NCBI GenBank assembly: GCA_946811185.2
Contig: OX328099.1
Coordinates: forward strand, 21,169,859-21,233,858
Direction: 5' to 3'
Source of the DNA: Hippopus hippopus
Lineage: Eukaryota; Mollusca; Bivalvia; Cardiida; Cardiidae
Length of the DNA: 64,000 bases
The notes under the pieces were generated by a model that saw only the letters and a list, made by a program, of their open reading frames with translations, was not told where the DNA came from and made no database searches. A program made the translations under genes and the position numbers. Positions 56,701 through 64,000 of this stretch are shown one piece after another. Position 1 is the first letter of the stretch. Each line of letters starts with the position of its first letter.

Positions 56701-56965
56701 GACAATTGAAATGTGACTCAATTGGCAGGATTTGTATAATAAAAAGTGGTAGAAAATGATGGGGAAAATAAACAGAAAATGCTGCTTACATTTTCTCAAA
56801 ATGTTTTCAAAAACTTTCTACCTGAAGATCATAAAACCCTGATATCTGGTTACAACTTAAGTCATTTTTCTTCTCCAACTGCAGGAAATATTTGATGTAT
56901 TGGAAGATTCGCGCTGGCATCCTATGGATCAGTGGAACTCAACCGTCCCTGCTTCAGCGAGGTGA
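44703..56965 (+). CDS. TRNAU1AP: tRNA selenocysteine 1-associated protein 1 (SECp43), complete ten exons
   Basis: SECp43 binds tRNA-Sec and supports selenoprotein synthesis. Exons 44703-44744, 48764-48861, 49086-49185, 49963-50009, 50930-51033, 52091-52238, 53223-53355, 53991-54033, 55420-55478 and 56885-56965 join in frame to 284 residues (human 287). RRM1 has RNP2 LWMGDL (10-15) and RNP1 GYCFVDF (51-57). RRM2 has RNP2 LFVGEL (101-106) and RNP1 KGYGFVRF (140-147). A Tyr/Gln-rich segment (about 194-222) follows, as in human, then the conserved acidic end with [17 protein letters not shown] before TGA. All splice sites are GT-AG. The 42-nt first exon is set by the split LWMGD/LEPYMD motif. Introns hold many MITEs, and intron 1 is mostly a foldback element. 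Confidence 0.96.
45670..46810. other. FB2 interior without recognised genes
   Basis: A+T-rich, with no transposase motif in any frame that I can read. Confidence 0.4.
46819..47047 (+). repeat. TTAA-HP MITE, full length, inside FB2
   Basis: 229 bp with TTAA at both ends and a single mismatch in the hairpin. Confidence 0.95.
47589..47801. repeat. TTAA-2 palindromic MITE, inside FB2
   Basis: TTAACCCTTTCAGC to GCTGAAAAGGTTAA; core intact. Confidence 0.85.
48764..48861 (+). CDS. TRNAU1AP: TRNAU1AP exon 2
   Basis: Acceptor TTGTTACAG, donor GTAAAA. Encodes [20 protein letters not shown], the first helix of RRM1. Confidence 0.96.
49086..49185 (+). CDS. TRNAU1AP: TRNAU1AP exon 3
   Basis: Acceptor TTTTTCAG, donor GTAAGT. 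Encodes RNP1 GYCFVDF and [11 protein letters not shown] of RRM1. Confidence 0.96.
49383..49603 (-). repeat. TTAA-HP MITE
   Basis: Hairpin centre GGTGACC; outer right arm replaced by T-rich sequence. Confidence 0.78.
49963..50009 (+). CDS. TRNAU1AP: TRNAU1AP exon 4
   Basis: A 47-nt exon ([10 protein letters not shown]...) between TTTTCCAG and GTAAGT; it matches human AKRFKLNYA. Confidence 0.94.
50045..50188 (+). repeat. TTAA-HP MITE, degraded
   Basis: Long arm rearranged, hairpin centre lost; it ends against the next copy. It begins 36 bp after TRNAU1AP exon 4. Confidence 0.55.
50186..50404 (-). repeat. TTAA-HP MITE
   Basis: Left end TTGACCCTTTACC, right end TTTGGTCAAGCGTTAA; hairpin centre diverged. 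Confidence 0.88.
50440..50560 (+). repeat. SINE 3' part
   Basis: AAATACTGGTGAAAGACAC, GGAATGCATGGATAGGTGCA and AAAATAATGTTGAAAAATAC. Confidence 0.6.
50930..51033 (+). CDS. TRNAU1AP: TRNAU1AP exon 5
   Basis: Acceptor ATGTTACAG, donor GTAAAT. Encodes [15 protein letters not shown], the start of RRM2. Confidence 0.96.
51213..51362 (-). repeat. TTAA-HP MITE, degraded
   Basis: Short arm, right hairpin arm and part of the long arm remain. Confidence 0.55.
51363..51591 (-). repeat. TTAA-HP MITE, full length
   Basis: 229 bp, TTAACCCTTTGCC to GGTAAAGGGTTAA; hairpin nearly perfect. Confidence 0.95.
51600..52085. other. TRNAU1AP intron 5, nothing recognised
   Basis: Unique-looking A+T-rich intron after a MITE copy. 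Confidence 0.4.
52091..52238 (+). CDS. TRNAU1AP: TRNAU1AP exon 6
   Basis: Acceptor TTAATTTCAG, donor GTAAGA. Encodes [17 protein letters not shown] and the rest of RRM2. Confidence 0.96.
52400..52810 (+). repeat. Diverged tandem-type repeat
   Basis: Two similar segments with AAAAACTTTGATATTTGTAA / AAAAACTTTAACATTTTATA followed by ATCTC(A/T)GTTAT-ACTGAA; the end CAGGCGAGCAACTCAGGGC resembles the hairpin ends of the 26.8-kb element. Confidence 0.5.
53016..53208 (+). repeat. TTAA-HP MITE abutting the TRNAU1AP exon 7 acceptor
   Basis: Hairpin intact (centre GGTTTCC); the right end GGTAGAAGGTTGATTTA runs straight into the T tract of the acceptor. Confidence 0.85.
53223..53355 (+). CDS. TRNAU1AP: TRNAU1AP exon 7
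   Basis: Acceptor TTTTTTTGTAG, donor GTAAGT. Encodes a Pro-rich stretch then a Tyr/Gln-rich low-complexity run ([10 protein letters not shown]). A MITE ends about 15 nt upstream. Confidence 0.93.
53400..53618 (-). repeat. TTAA-HP MITE, diverged
   Basis: Left hairpin arm altered; right arm CCTTTTCCCACAATGTTTTC intact. Confidence 0.75.
53991..54033 (+). CDS. TRNAU1AP: TRNAU1AP exon 8
   Basis: A 43-nt exon between TTATTTCAG and GTAAAT ([14 protein letters not shown]). It is poorly conserved and called from phase and position. Confidence 0.8.
54297..54381 (-). repeat. TTAA-HP long-arm fragment
   Basis: GTCTTCTGCAAATGCTTTCA through GGTAGAGAGATAA only. Confidence 0.7.
54420..54520 (+). repeat. 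SINE fragment
   Basis: ATGGTTATGTGCGAAAGCAA then GTACTGTACTAATAAAAGAA. Confidence 0.55.
54882..55109 (-). repeat. TTAA-HP MITE, full length
   Basis: TTAACCCTTTACC left end; hairpin perfect except for one missing A in the left arm. Confidence 0.93.
55420..55478 (+). CDS. TRNAU1AP: TRNAU1AP exon 9
   Basis: Acceptor ATATTTCAG, donor GTAATG. Encodes [20 protein letters not shown], matching the human PQLDV...EFMEQSE segment. Confidence 0.93.
55506..55735 (-). repeat. TTAA-HP MITE
   Basis: Hairpin present with an altered centre (GCTTGTAACAAGC) that keeps base pairing; starts 28 bp after TRNAU1AP exon 9. Confidence 0.85.
55742..55923 (+). repeat. TTAA-HP MITE, degraded
   Basis: Diverged hairpin, right end GGTAAAGGGTTTA. 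Confidence 0.65.
55966..56125 (-). repeat. SINE 5' part, minus orientation
   Basis: Body complement (GAGAGAGGACTGAATACTAC) and a B-box-like GGGATTCAATCTTA before the lost head. Confidence 0.55.
56165..56357 (+). repeat. TTAA-HP MITE, degraded
   Basis: Long arm lacks its terminus; hairpin mostly lost; right end TGATAAAGTGTTAA. Confidence 0.6.
56432..56630 (-). repeat. TTAA-HP MITE with deleted hairpin centre
   Basis: TTAACCCTGTGCC to GGTAGGGAGTTAA; the hairpin is replaced by AACATGGAAACCATCATTTT. Confidence 0.78.
56654..56864 (+). repeat. TTAA-HP MITE, diverged
   Basis: Ends about 20 bp before TRNAU1AP exon 10; hairpin reduced. Confidence 0.65.
56885..56965 (+). CDS. TRNAU1AP: TRNAU1AP exon 10 with stop
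   Basis: Acceptor CAACTGCAG. Encodes [17 protein letters not shown] and ends at TGA. Human ends ELYDALMDCHWQPLD. AATAAA near 57269 is a possible poly(A) signal. Confidence 0.95.
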   Translation, partial: EIFDVLEDSRWHPMDQWNSTVPASAR

Positions 56966-57498
56966 TAAACCATTTTTACACAAGGTGTTGGTTTTTAAGG
57001 TTTACTTTACCTGCCACAATGGTGTATGTGCTTCCCATACAGTTATGTGCTAATGCTGTTATACAGGGAGACGGGTGAAATAGAACTGTTAAGTTGTTAT
57101 TGGTGATGTACATTTGTATGAACAAAGGATTAAAAAGATTAAAAGGATTAAAGAGTTATGTGAAATGGATTTATTGTGGTTTCAGTAAATGAGATGTTTG
57201 TTAAAGAGCAGCCTATAGTCAGTGGATAGGGGTTTTTGTTAAAATGGTAGTTACAGAGTCATCTAAAAATAAATGTACTTTTTACACAAAACAAATGTCA
57301 GACACAAGGAAGGGTATCAGGAGTGATGAATATATCAATGCTTTATCTTCACATTATATACATAATAAGTACCATTTTTTTCCCCAAAAACCTGAAAATA
57401 ATGTTCTATAAAAGTTTTATCAAACTTGTTATTCAAGGAATTAAGAAACCTCTGTCTGACTGTGAATTGAAGATGTTCAATTATTTTTTTCCCACTTA
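56966..57498 (+). other. TRNAU1AP 3' flank
   Basis: Probable 3' UTR; AATAAA near 57269. No other feature seen. Confidence 0.4.
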
Positions 57499-57716
57499 CT
57501 AACTCTTTCCTTGTTGTAGACGACTCAAAAAGCTTTTGCAGACAGTGTCAAGATCATACTGCACGTACATGCAGTCTGATCTCTGATATGCACTGTCCAC
57601 TTCCTTATTCTAGTTTATGACCAAAGAGGGTCTCCATCTTGCAGCAAAGGTGTATTAGTGGCCTTTTCAAATGTGTGACTTATTTATTTAGTTGTAAAAG
57701 AGTTAAAAGAGATATC
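57499..57716. repeat. TTAA-2 palindromic MITE
   Basis: The core ATCATACTGCACGTACATGCAG is flanked by diverged arms; right end AAAAGAGTTAA. Confidence 0.7.
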
Positions 57717-57758
57717 AAATCATGAGTCAAGTATTTCATTCCCTTAATCATTACCAAG

Positions 57759-57945
57759 TGAAGAAATTTTTAACTCGATCCATACAAGAAAATTTACAGA
57801 CGACGGATGGGATCTGTCTTTGATAGGATAGAAAACATTTTGTGGCAAAAGGAGAAAATGCTGTTTACCAGGATTTTCTCCTATTCCCACTCTTTTCCAA
57901 AGCTTTAAAGGTTGTTAAAACAGCATTGTTTGGTAAAGGGTGAAA
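57759..57945 (+). repeat. TTAA-HP MITE
   Basis: Hairpin recognisable with mismatches; right end GGTAAAGGGTGAA. Confidence 0.75.
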
Positions 57946-57949
57946 TTAC

Positions 57950-58550
57950 TGTTCTTCAAAAAGGATTTTGACTTTTTTTTTTCTTGAAAGTATCATTGCT
58001 TATTGATTTGCTGGGTTGCATGAAGGAATGTTTCAGAAATTAAATAAGTGATTGATAACTATAATTAACCACTGTTCATTGACAAAATTAAAAATAATGT
58101 GCTTACCACAGGTAAAGAAACTGGACAATCACATTTAGTATGAAAGTGCAAGGATGGAAGTTTTGCAATCTCCGTCTATTTTATTTGTGATACCTTATCT
58201 AATCTCCATTGAACACACTCCCACATAAGCAATACATGTTATTGATTATGTCACATTCCCACAGGCCTTTGTAAACTGTTTGTGCAAATAGTGCAAGAAA
58301 TATTACTCAGGGTATGTATCTGATGAAGGAAATACCACAAAAAGGATGTTTTTATGCCCCCCTCCCATTAATCAAACATTTATTTACACTTTTCAGACAT
58401 TTATTTTTTTTTTCGAAGTTTAGAAGAATGATGAAAACCTAGGTACCTCCTTTTAAACATTAAACAGGGACTTGTTTAATCATAAATATTAAGAAGCTTG
58501 CATGGTTTGGATGGGTAGCTTTGAAGTTTCAAAAGCAGCCAACTTGTGGA
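57950..58550. other. Intergenic, nothing recognised
   Basis: A+T-rich DNA between two MITE copies. Confidence 0.35.
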
Positions 58551-58558
58551 ACTCATGG

Positions 58559-58780
58559 TTAACACTGTGCCAGATGACAAAAGTTTAGACTCGTCCACAT
58601 TGAAAGAAATGTTGCTCAAGTGATAAAATTTGTCTTTGAAACAGAAGACATTGTGTTTAAAACTCGTTGGAAAAGGACATAGTGCAGGCATACATCATAT
58701 TCTCCTTTTCCCACAATTTTACAGCAGCTTTCCTCCTCAGGGTTGTAAAAACTCGGAACTGTTTGGTAAAGGAATAGTTA
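58559..58780 (+). repeat. TTAA-HP MITE, diverged
   Basis: TTAACACTGTGCC left end; hairpin weak; right end GGTAAAGGAATAGTTA. Confidence 0.72.
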
Positions 58781-59024
58781 CTAAATGCAAGCAAATACAA
58801 TCAGAGGCAAAAATTTTGAGCAATGAGTTCCCATTGCTCAAGCTATTTCGCCCTGCCATAATATTTCTCTTACTGCTAGCTAAAACTGTACATATATGCA
58901 AGCTAAAACTGTATGCATGAAGGGCCTCTGTTGAGTCTGGTGAAGGGTCCATACAGATCAACATGAATAATGAAAAACATGTAAGTACATCTTTGGTAAG
59001 TATCTTATTTTTATATGGGTGGTG

Positions 59025-59207
59025 TTAATCTTAGACTTTGTCCAAACTGAAAGCATTTGAAGATGACGATTCAAATATGGCTTTTATGATGGAATTTGAA
59101 TGGGTAGAAAACATTGTGGGCAAAGGAAATAAACTGGTTACCAGCATTTTCTCCTTTTTCCACAATGTTTTCAAAAGGCTTTTTCCTGAGGGTTGTTAAA
59201 TGGTAAA
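59025..59207 (+). repeat. TTAA-HP MITE
   Basis: Hairpin centre CTGGTTACCAG kept; the right terminus lacks the TTAA. Confidence 0.75.
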
Positions 59208-59209
59208 AT

Positions 59210-59735
59210 GTGATCACATGTCACATAATCGTAAACATGGTGGCGCTCAAGAAATTAGATAAGCAATGACAACAACCATTGTGAAGGTATTCTTGTCTGT
59301 CAATTTGTCTGTGAAAACTGACAATGATATTGATAAACCATGTTAAAGAATAACTTTACAAATTGTCAATGGAAATGTATTCAGAAATATTTCGATAGAA
59401 ACTTGTGACTTGTGTTTTCTTTTTTTCCTGGACTCTTACAATTTAAGAAGAGTATAGCAGTTTCTTTTCAGTGAAGAAATATACTATGTAGGTGCTTATC
59501 ATCTATCATAATACAGCCAAGGGATTTGATCAATGGATCACTCGAGGTTGCTTAATGATATGCTGAACTGACTAGTTCACAGCTACTGCTACAATATTTT
59601 ATCCTGGTTTAAACAACACGGGTATTCATTGAAATCAACAAAGAGTGTACCCAAGTATTACTGTGCCACTCTTTTATTGCCAAATACAATGCTAAAAGGA
59701 TTTTTTACTTTCTCAAACTATAGTACAAACAATTT
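59210..59735. other. Intergenic, nothing recognised
   Basis: No gene or repeat family seen. Confidence 0.35.
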
Positions 59736-59736
59736 T

Positions 59737-59965
59737 ACTCGTTACCACACAATTTTTGAGTTTAAACAACCCGAGAGAAGGAGACTGTTGACAATATGGT
59801 TGACAAGGGAGAAAATGCTGGTAACCAGCATTTTCTCCATCTTCCACAATGTTATCTACCCTATGAAATACAAATTTTGTGTTTTGAGTAACATTTAATT
59901 TGTCGTCTGCATATGCTTTCAATTTGGGACAGTCTAAAATTTTGTCTACTGGCGAAGAATTAACC
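59737..59965 (-). repeat. TTAA-HP MITE
   Basis: Hairpin inner part perfect, outer part diverged; right end GGCGAAGAATTAA. Confidence 0.85.
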
Positions 59966-59985
59966 ATTACTCTTGACAATCAACT

Positions 59986-60200
59986 CCTTTTACTCTTATC
60001 AAACGACAAAATTCTAGACTTGACCTAATTGAAAGCATAAGCAGATGACAAACTGAAAGTAGTCCAAAAGATAATTTTTCTCTAGGAAAGGGTGGAAACA
60101 TTGTGGATAAAGGAGAAAATGCTTTTCCTTTTCCCACAATGTTTTTAAAAGGCTTTTTCCACAGGGTGATGAAGACAAAGGCTTGTTCAGTAAAGGATTA
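59986..60200 (+). repeat. TTAA-HP MITE with shortened hairpin
   Basis: The centre is lost: GGAGAAAATGC joins directly to TTTTCCTTTTCCC. Confidence 0.82.
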
Positions 60201-60380
60201 AAGGATTTGAAAACAGAGTGAAAAAAGTAGAAAGTGCCAGTAATCAGCATTTCTCCATTTCTAAAGATATTATCTACTCTTTGAAAGACAAATTCAATCA
60301 TCTACGATTCACTTAATTTGTCATATATACAAATGTTTTCAATATGAACAAGTCTACAGTTTTTGTTGTATGATAAAATG
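60197..60380 (-). repeat. TTAA-HP MITE, degraded
   Basis: Shares TTAA with the previous copy; short arm truncated. Confidence 0.62.
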
Positions 60381-60449
60381 ATATACTAGTAGTATTGATA
60401 ATTTTTGTAATTGAAAAAAAAAAAAAAGTCAAATTAAAAGATGACTTGT

Positions 60450-60535
60450 TAAAATCTTTACCAAAACAGTTATGGTCATTTCTGCTTTTCCAAGAGTGTT
60501 TTCAAAAGTCTACTTCCTCAGGGTTGTTACAGGTC
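60450..60535 (+). repeat. TTAA-HP fragment
   Basis: Left terminus and right half joined, with the middle deleted. Confidence 0.5.
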
Positions 60536-60734
60536 ACCCTAAATAGACTTTCTATTTTCTTTCAGAACGGTATGGTAAAACCACACAGCGTATTCATGCA
60601 ATAGCAAACAGCGTATTTATGCAAACAGCGTAATTATATGATAGCAAACAGCGTATAAAATACACAGCACTATGTTTTGAGTAGGTATGCATCGCTAATA
60701 TTGACGACTTGGCACAATAATTTGCTAATTTTTT

Positions 60735-62150
60735 TATCCCCCGACGAAGGCGGAGGGATATGGTTTTAGCGTTGTCCGTCCGTCCGTGTGTCCGTCCGGG
60801 AGATTATCTCTAATATCATTGGACGGAATTTCGTGAAACTTTATACCTACGTACAATAACCTATTTCGCCGATATATTTTCTGTTTTTGATTCGATGCAA
60901 AATGGCCATCTGGGAGCGATTTTAAGTTACGCGGTCGAGTGAATTTTTCATGTTTTGAGTCCTATCTTGAAAACTGTACAGTTTTTACATGGAACTTGTC
61001 ACATCTATCAACCACCATTAGGAAATGCAGTACAAGTTTCACCCAGATTGACCATGCAAGACAGCAGTTATATACCCTTTTTTTTTTTTTTTATCCCGTG
61101 TCATGGAAAAAGGGGGCTTGATGTATATATATATATACATTATAGACCAATATCTCTAACTACAGGACGAAATGTTATGAAACTTCATATTTATATTTTT
61201 TATCAGAACTCACAGACAATCATAATTTGTTTTTATTCAATGAAATCTTATGTCATGGAAAAAGGGGGTTTAATGTATAATTTCATCATGGACCAATGAC
61301 TAGTAATTGCCTGTTTCTGTCAAAGCGCTGGCGGGGATATTAACTCACATTCAGTGACAGCTCTAGTTTTTTTGTGCTTTTTTGATATAATGCAGTGTCA
61401 TAGAAAATGGGGGCTTCATGTATATTTCCATTATGGATCAATATCTCCAACTCAAAATCCTTGACGAAAATTGATGAAACTTCATATGTGTGTTCTTTAT
61501 GATAGTCAGCCAATATCATTATTTTGCTTTTTTGATTAAATGTTGTGTCATGGAAAAAGGGGAATTGGTGTATTTTTTCCAATAGCGACAATATCTAACT
61601 ACTGGACAAAATTTTATGAAACTTCATATTCATATTGTTTATCATAAGCCACAGACAATAGTTCTTTGTTTTTATTTCATGAAATGCCATGTCATGAAAA
61701 AAGGGGGCCCGGACAGATGTCTTCTAAAAGCCTTCACGAAAATTGATAAAACTTAATGTGTGTTTTCCTTTGGATAGTGTGTTGATACAATTTTTTTCTC
61801 TCTCTCTATATATATATGTATATAATACAATGCCGTGTCATGGAAAAAGGGGGCTCCATGTATATTTCCATTATTTGTTTTCATTTAATGAAATGCCATG
61901 TTATGGAAAAAGGGGACTTAATGTATAATCTCATTATGGACCAATAACAATAAGACCACGTGTAGATGCAACTCATATACCTCTTATATGTTTTTTTATT
62001 TAATGAAATGCTGTGCCATGAAAAAAGGGGGCTTAATGTATAATTTCATCATGGACCAATAACAAAAAGGCCACATGTACGTGCAAAACAATACCTCTAA
62101 TATGCTTGTATCTAAAAAAGTCTTTTTTGGCGGGGGATATCATTTCAACA
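60735..62150 (+). mobile_element. Tandem-body element, longest copy
   Basis: Left end ATCCCCCGACGAAGGCGGAG; right end GGCGGGGGATATCATTTC. About seven units around GTGTCATGGAAAAAGGGGGC lie between, some truncated. TATATATATATA occurs near 61124. Confidence 0.72.
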
Positions 62151-62167
62151 AAATTGCTTGTTACCCT

Positions 62168-62390
62168 TTAAATAACCCTTTACAAAGCAATCTGTATTTT
62201 TGACATCCCTGAGTAAAAGGGCTTTTTGAAAACACTGTGGAGAAAGGAGAAAATGCTGGTTGCATTTTCTGCTTTTCACAGAATGTTTTCTACAAATCTA
62301 CTCCTTTCAACTGCATTTGACACACTGTCTTAAAATGCTTTCAGTATGGATGTCTAACATATGTGTGATAAAGGGAATAACGTTATTGGC
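62168..62390 (-). repeat. TTAA-HP MITE with shortened hairpin
   Basis: Centre reduced to GCTGGTTGCATTTTCTGC. Confidence 0.75.
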
Positions 62391-62727
62391 AGTAATTCCA
62401 ACACATGACTATCAGCGATAAAAAGTGCACATTGATAAAAAAAAAAAAAAAAAGGCATTCTGTGTGAAAAGGGGGCTTAATGCACCAGCAAAAAGTATCA
62501 GCCAAGGCCAGTCCCTGCAGGCTGACCTGGGCTGAAATTGTTTGCTACTGGCCAATTTTCTGCTTGTCAAAGGACCAATTTACCTCATGATATAGTCGAT
62601 TGTTTTAAAAAATGGATTTTATGGATCTATCATTATGTGATGACTTGCTTCGCATGATGCATCAAAGAGATGCATTAAGCCCCATTTTGCCAGAACATAG
62701 TTTATTTACTAATTAATTCTTCATCAA

Positions 62728-62866
62728 AAGGACAAAATCGTAGAAATTTCTACAATGACATCACAGAGTTTCTGGATGACAAATAATTCAATTCCTGTAA
62801 TGATGAAGTTAGCCTTTAAAAGGGTAGGAATCGCCATGAGAAAAGGAGGAAATGCTGGTATTGCAG
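62728..62866 (+). repeat. TTAA-HP MITE, left part
   Basis: Long arm and left hairpin arm only. Confidence 0.55.
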
Positions 62867-62904
62867 AGATATACTGAATTATCTTTTAATAAAATCTTTT
62901 TCTT

Positions 62905-63035
62905 CTGCATTGAAAGCATATGCTGAAAAAAAAAATAGTAACATCTGAAATGAGATTTGTCTTCATTAGTGTAGGAACATCATGGGAAAGGGAGAAAATG
63001 CTTGTTTTCAGCATTTTCTCCTTTTCTTACAAGTT
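62905..63035 (+). repeat. TTAA-HP MITE, internal part
   Basis: Inner long arm and a hairpin with CTTGTTTTCAG centre. Confidence 0.65.
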
Positions 63036-63316
63036 TCAAATTCATACCTCATCATGGTAAAAAAGCTTGGTGAAAGTTTCATTGATTTTTGAATGATGAT
63101 TTAAACCTCTAGCAACATTATTTCAGTCATATCACAGCCACATCGAACTTTTCACTGTGGGTCCTGGTCTCACCAGTACTATGCTGGGGTTCTGGCATGT
63201 CTTTTCCCAGGACACTTTGAACAAGAAAAAAAGAAGAAATTGCTTCTTTTCCTACACTGTTTTCAAATCTTGTCTACTGTGGGGCCATAGTAAGGTAATT
63301 TGTACACAGAAATGGT

Positions 63317-63529
63317 TTAACCTTTACTAAATGACCAAATGTTAGACTTGTCCTAATTGAGAGCATTTGCAGATGACAAAATAAATGTGACTTAAAAATT
63401 GAAATTTATTTTGGAAGGATTGCAAACATGAGAAAAGGAGAAAAATGCTGGTTTCAAACATTTTCTCCTATTCCCACAATGTTTTCAGATGCCTTCTTTG
63501 AGAGTTAGGATTGTGTGGTAAAGGGTTAA
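63317..63529 (+). repeat. TTAA-HP MITE, full length
   Basis: TTAACCTTTACTA to GGTAAAGGGTTAA; hairpin outer part shortened. Confidence 0.9.
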
Positions 63530-63712
63530 TTCATTATCAGACCACAAATTGTTGGACTTGTCCAAAATGAAACCGTTCCAGCCAAAAAATTGTAAGCTGT
63601 TGAAATACCGGTAATGAGATTTTTTTCCTAGCAGGGTAGAAAACTTTGTGGGAAAAAGTGAAAATGCTGCTTACCAGCATTCACTTCTTCTTCCACAGGG
63701 TCATTTAGACAG
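63530..63712 (+). repeat. TTAA-HP MITE, truncated
   Basis: Abuts the previous copy; long arm and diverged hairpin present, right end lost. Confidence 0.65.
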
Positions 63713-64000
63713 TACATAGAAATGGAGTACCTAAATTTGACAATACATTGTATGTAATTTTGTGTGAAATATTTTCTTTTGTAAAATGGTGATAGTAAAA
63801 TAAAACATGAAAATATTTGTTGATGAGATTTAAGTTTTAATTTTGAAATGGTGATGTGGGGGAAAAAAAACAACATGAAAACAAGTCCAGGATGTTTTTT
63901 TTCTTGTAAGCTTTGTCTCGGCAATAAGCAGCTGTAACAGTGATCCAGAAATATGTTGACCTTTGCTCTTGAAATGTCATCTTTTGTTCGATTTAGGTAA

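Noticed and set aside
2278..63712. A CRISPR array or bacterial-type palindromic repeats
   Set aside because: The palindromes are hundreds of bases to kilobases apart, in both orientations, each within a TTAA-bounded unit; the surrounding genes are eukaryotic with introns.

Overview
The window is animal genomic DNA: A+T-rich, intron-rich, with GT-AG splice sites and a very heavy load of short non-autonomous transposons. Protein similarity and repeat content point to a lophotrochozoan, most likely a bivalve mollusc. Some repeats look like ones I associate with dreissenid mussels, but that species guess is unverified. I assembled all gene models by hand, from splice sites and similarity to human proteins recalled from memory.

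Genes, left to right. (1) 281-6991 (+): the last three coding exons of an unidentified multi-pass membrane protein; the rest lies off the left edge. (2) 12973-21813 (+): a complete four-exon TMEM14 gene (TMEM14C-like, 102 aa) whose first intron appears to be GC-AG. (3) 44364-23591 (-): a complete nine-exon PAK1IP1/MAK11 gene, a WD40 ribosome-biogenesis factor of about 437 aa. It converges on TMEM14. (4) 44703-56965 (+): a complete ten-exon TRNAU1AP/SECp43 gene, a two-RRM tRNA-Sec-associated protein of 284 aa. PAK1IP1 and TRNAU1AP start head to head, with 338 bp between their ATGs, so they probably share a divergent promoter. TMEM14C and PAK1IP1 are also neighbours in human, so this looks like ancient microsynteny. 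I recognise no gene from 56966 to 64000.

Repeats dominate the rest. About 60 copies, in both orientations, belong to one 205-235 bp hairpin MITE family (called TTAA-HP here). It has TTAA flanks, CCCTTTACC termini and an internal near-perfect 65-bp palindrome, and I estimate it makes up close to a fifth of the window. Long arm first is called + and short arm first -. A second, smaller TTAA-flanked family carries a different internal palindrome. Other elements are two mariner elements with intact TA duplications (28270-29249 and 35481-39249), tRNA-derived SINEs, a 273-bp and a 372-bp palindromic MITE, and several elements whose bodies are 130-165 bp tandem units and whose ends form hairpins.

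The most unusual structure is a set of three foldback-type elements (16364-17030, 44130-44882, 45177-48332). Each has inverted ends built from arrays of short units with a 16-nt period, yet the three unit sequences are unrelated. The second encloses the divergent promoter and first exons of PAK1IP1 and TRNAU1AP, and the third fills most of TRNAU1AP intron 1.
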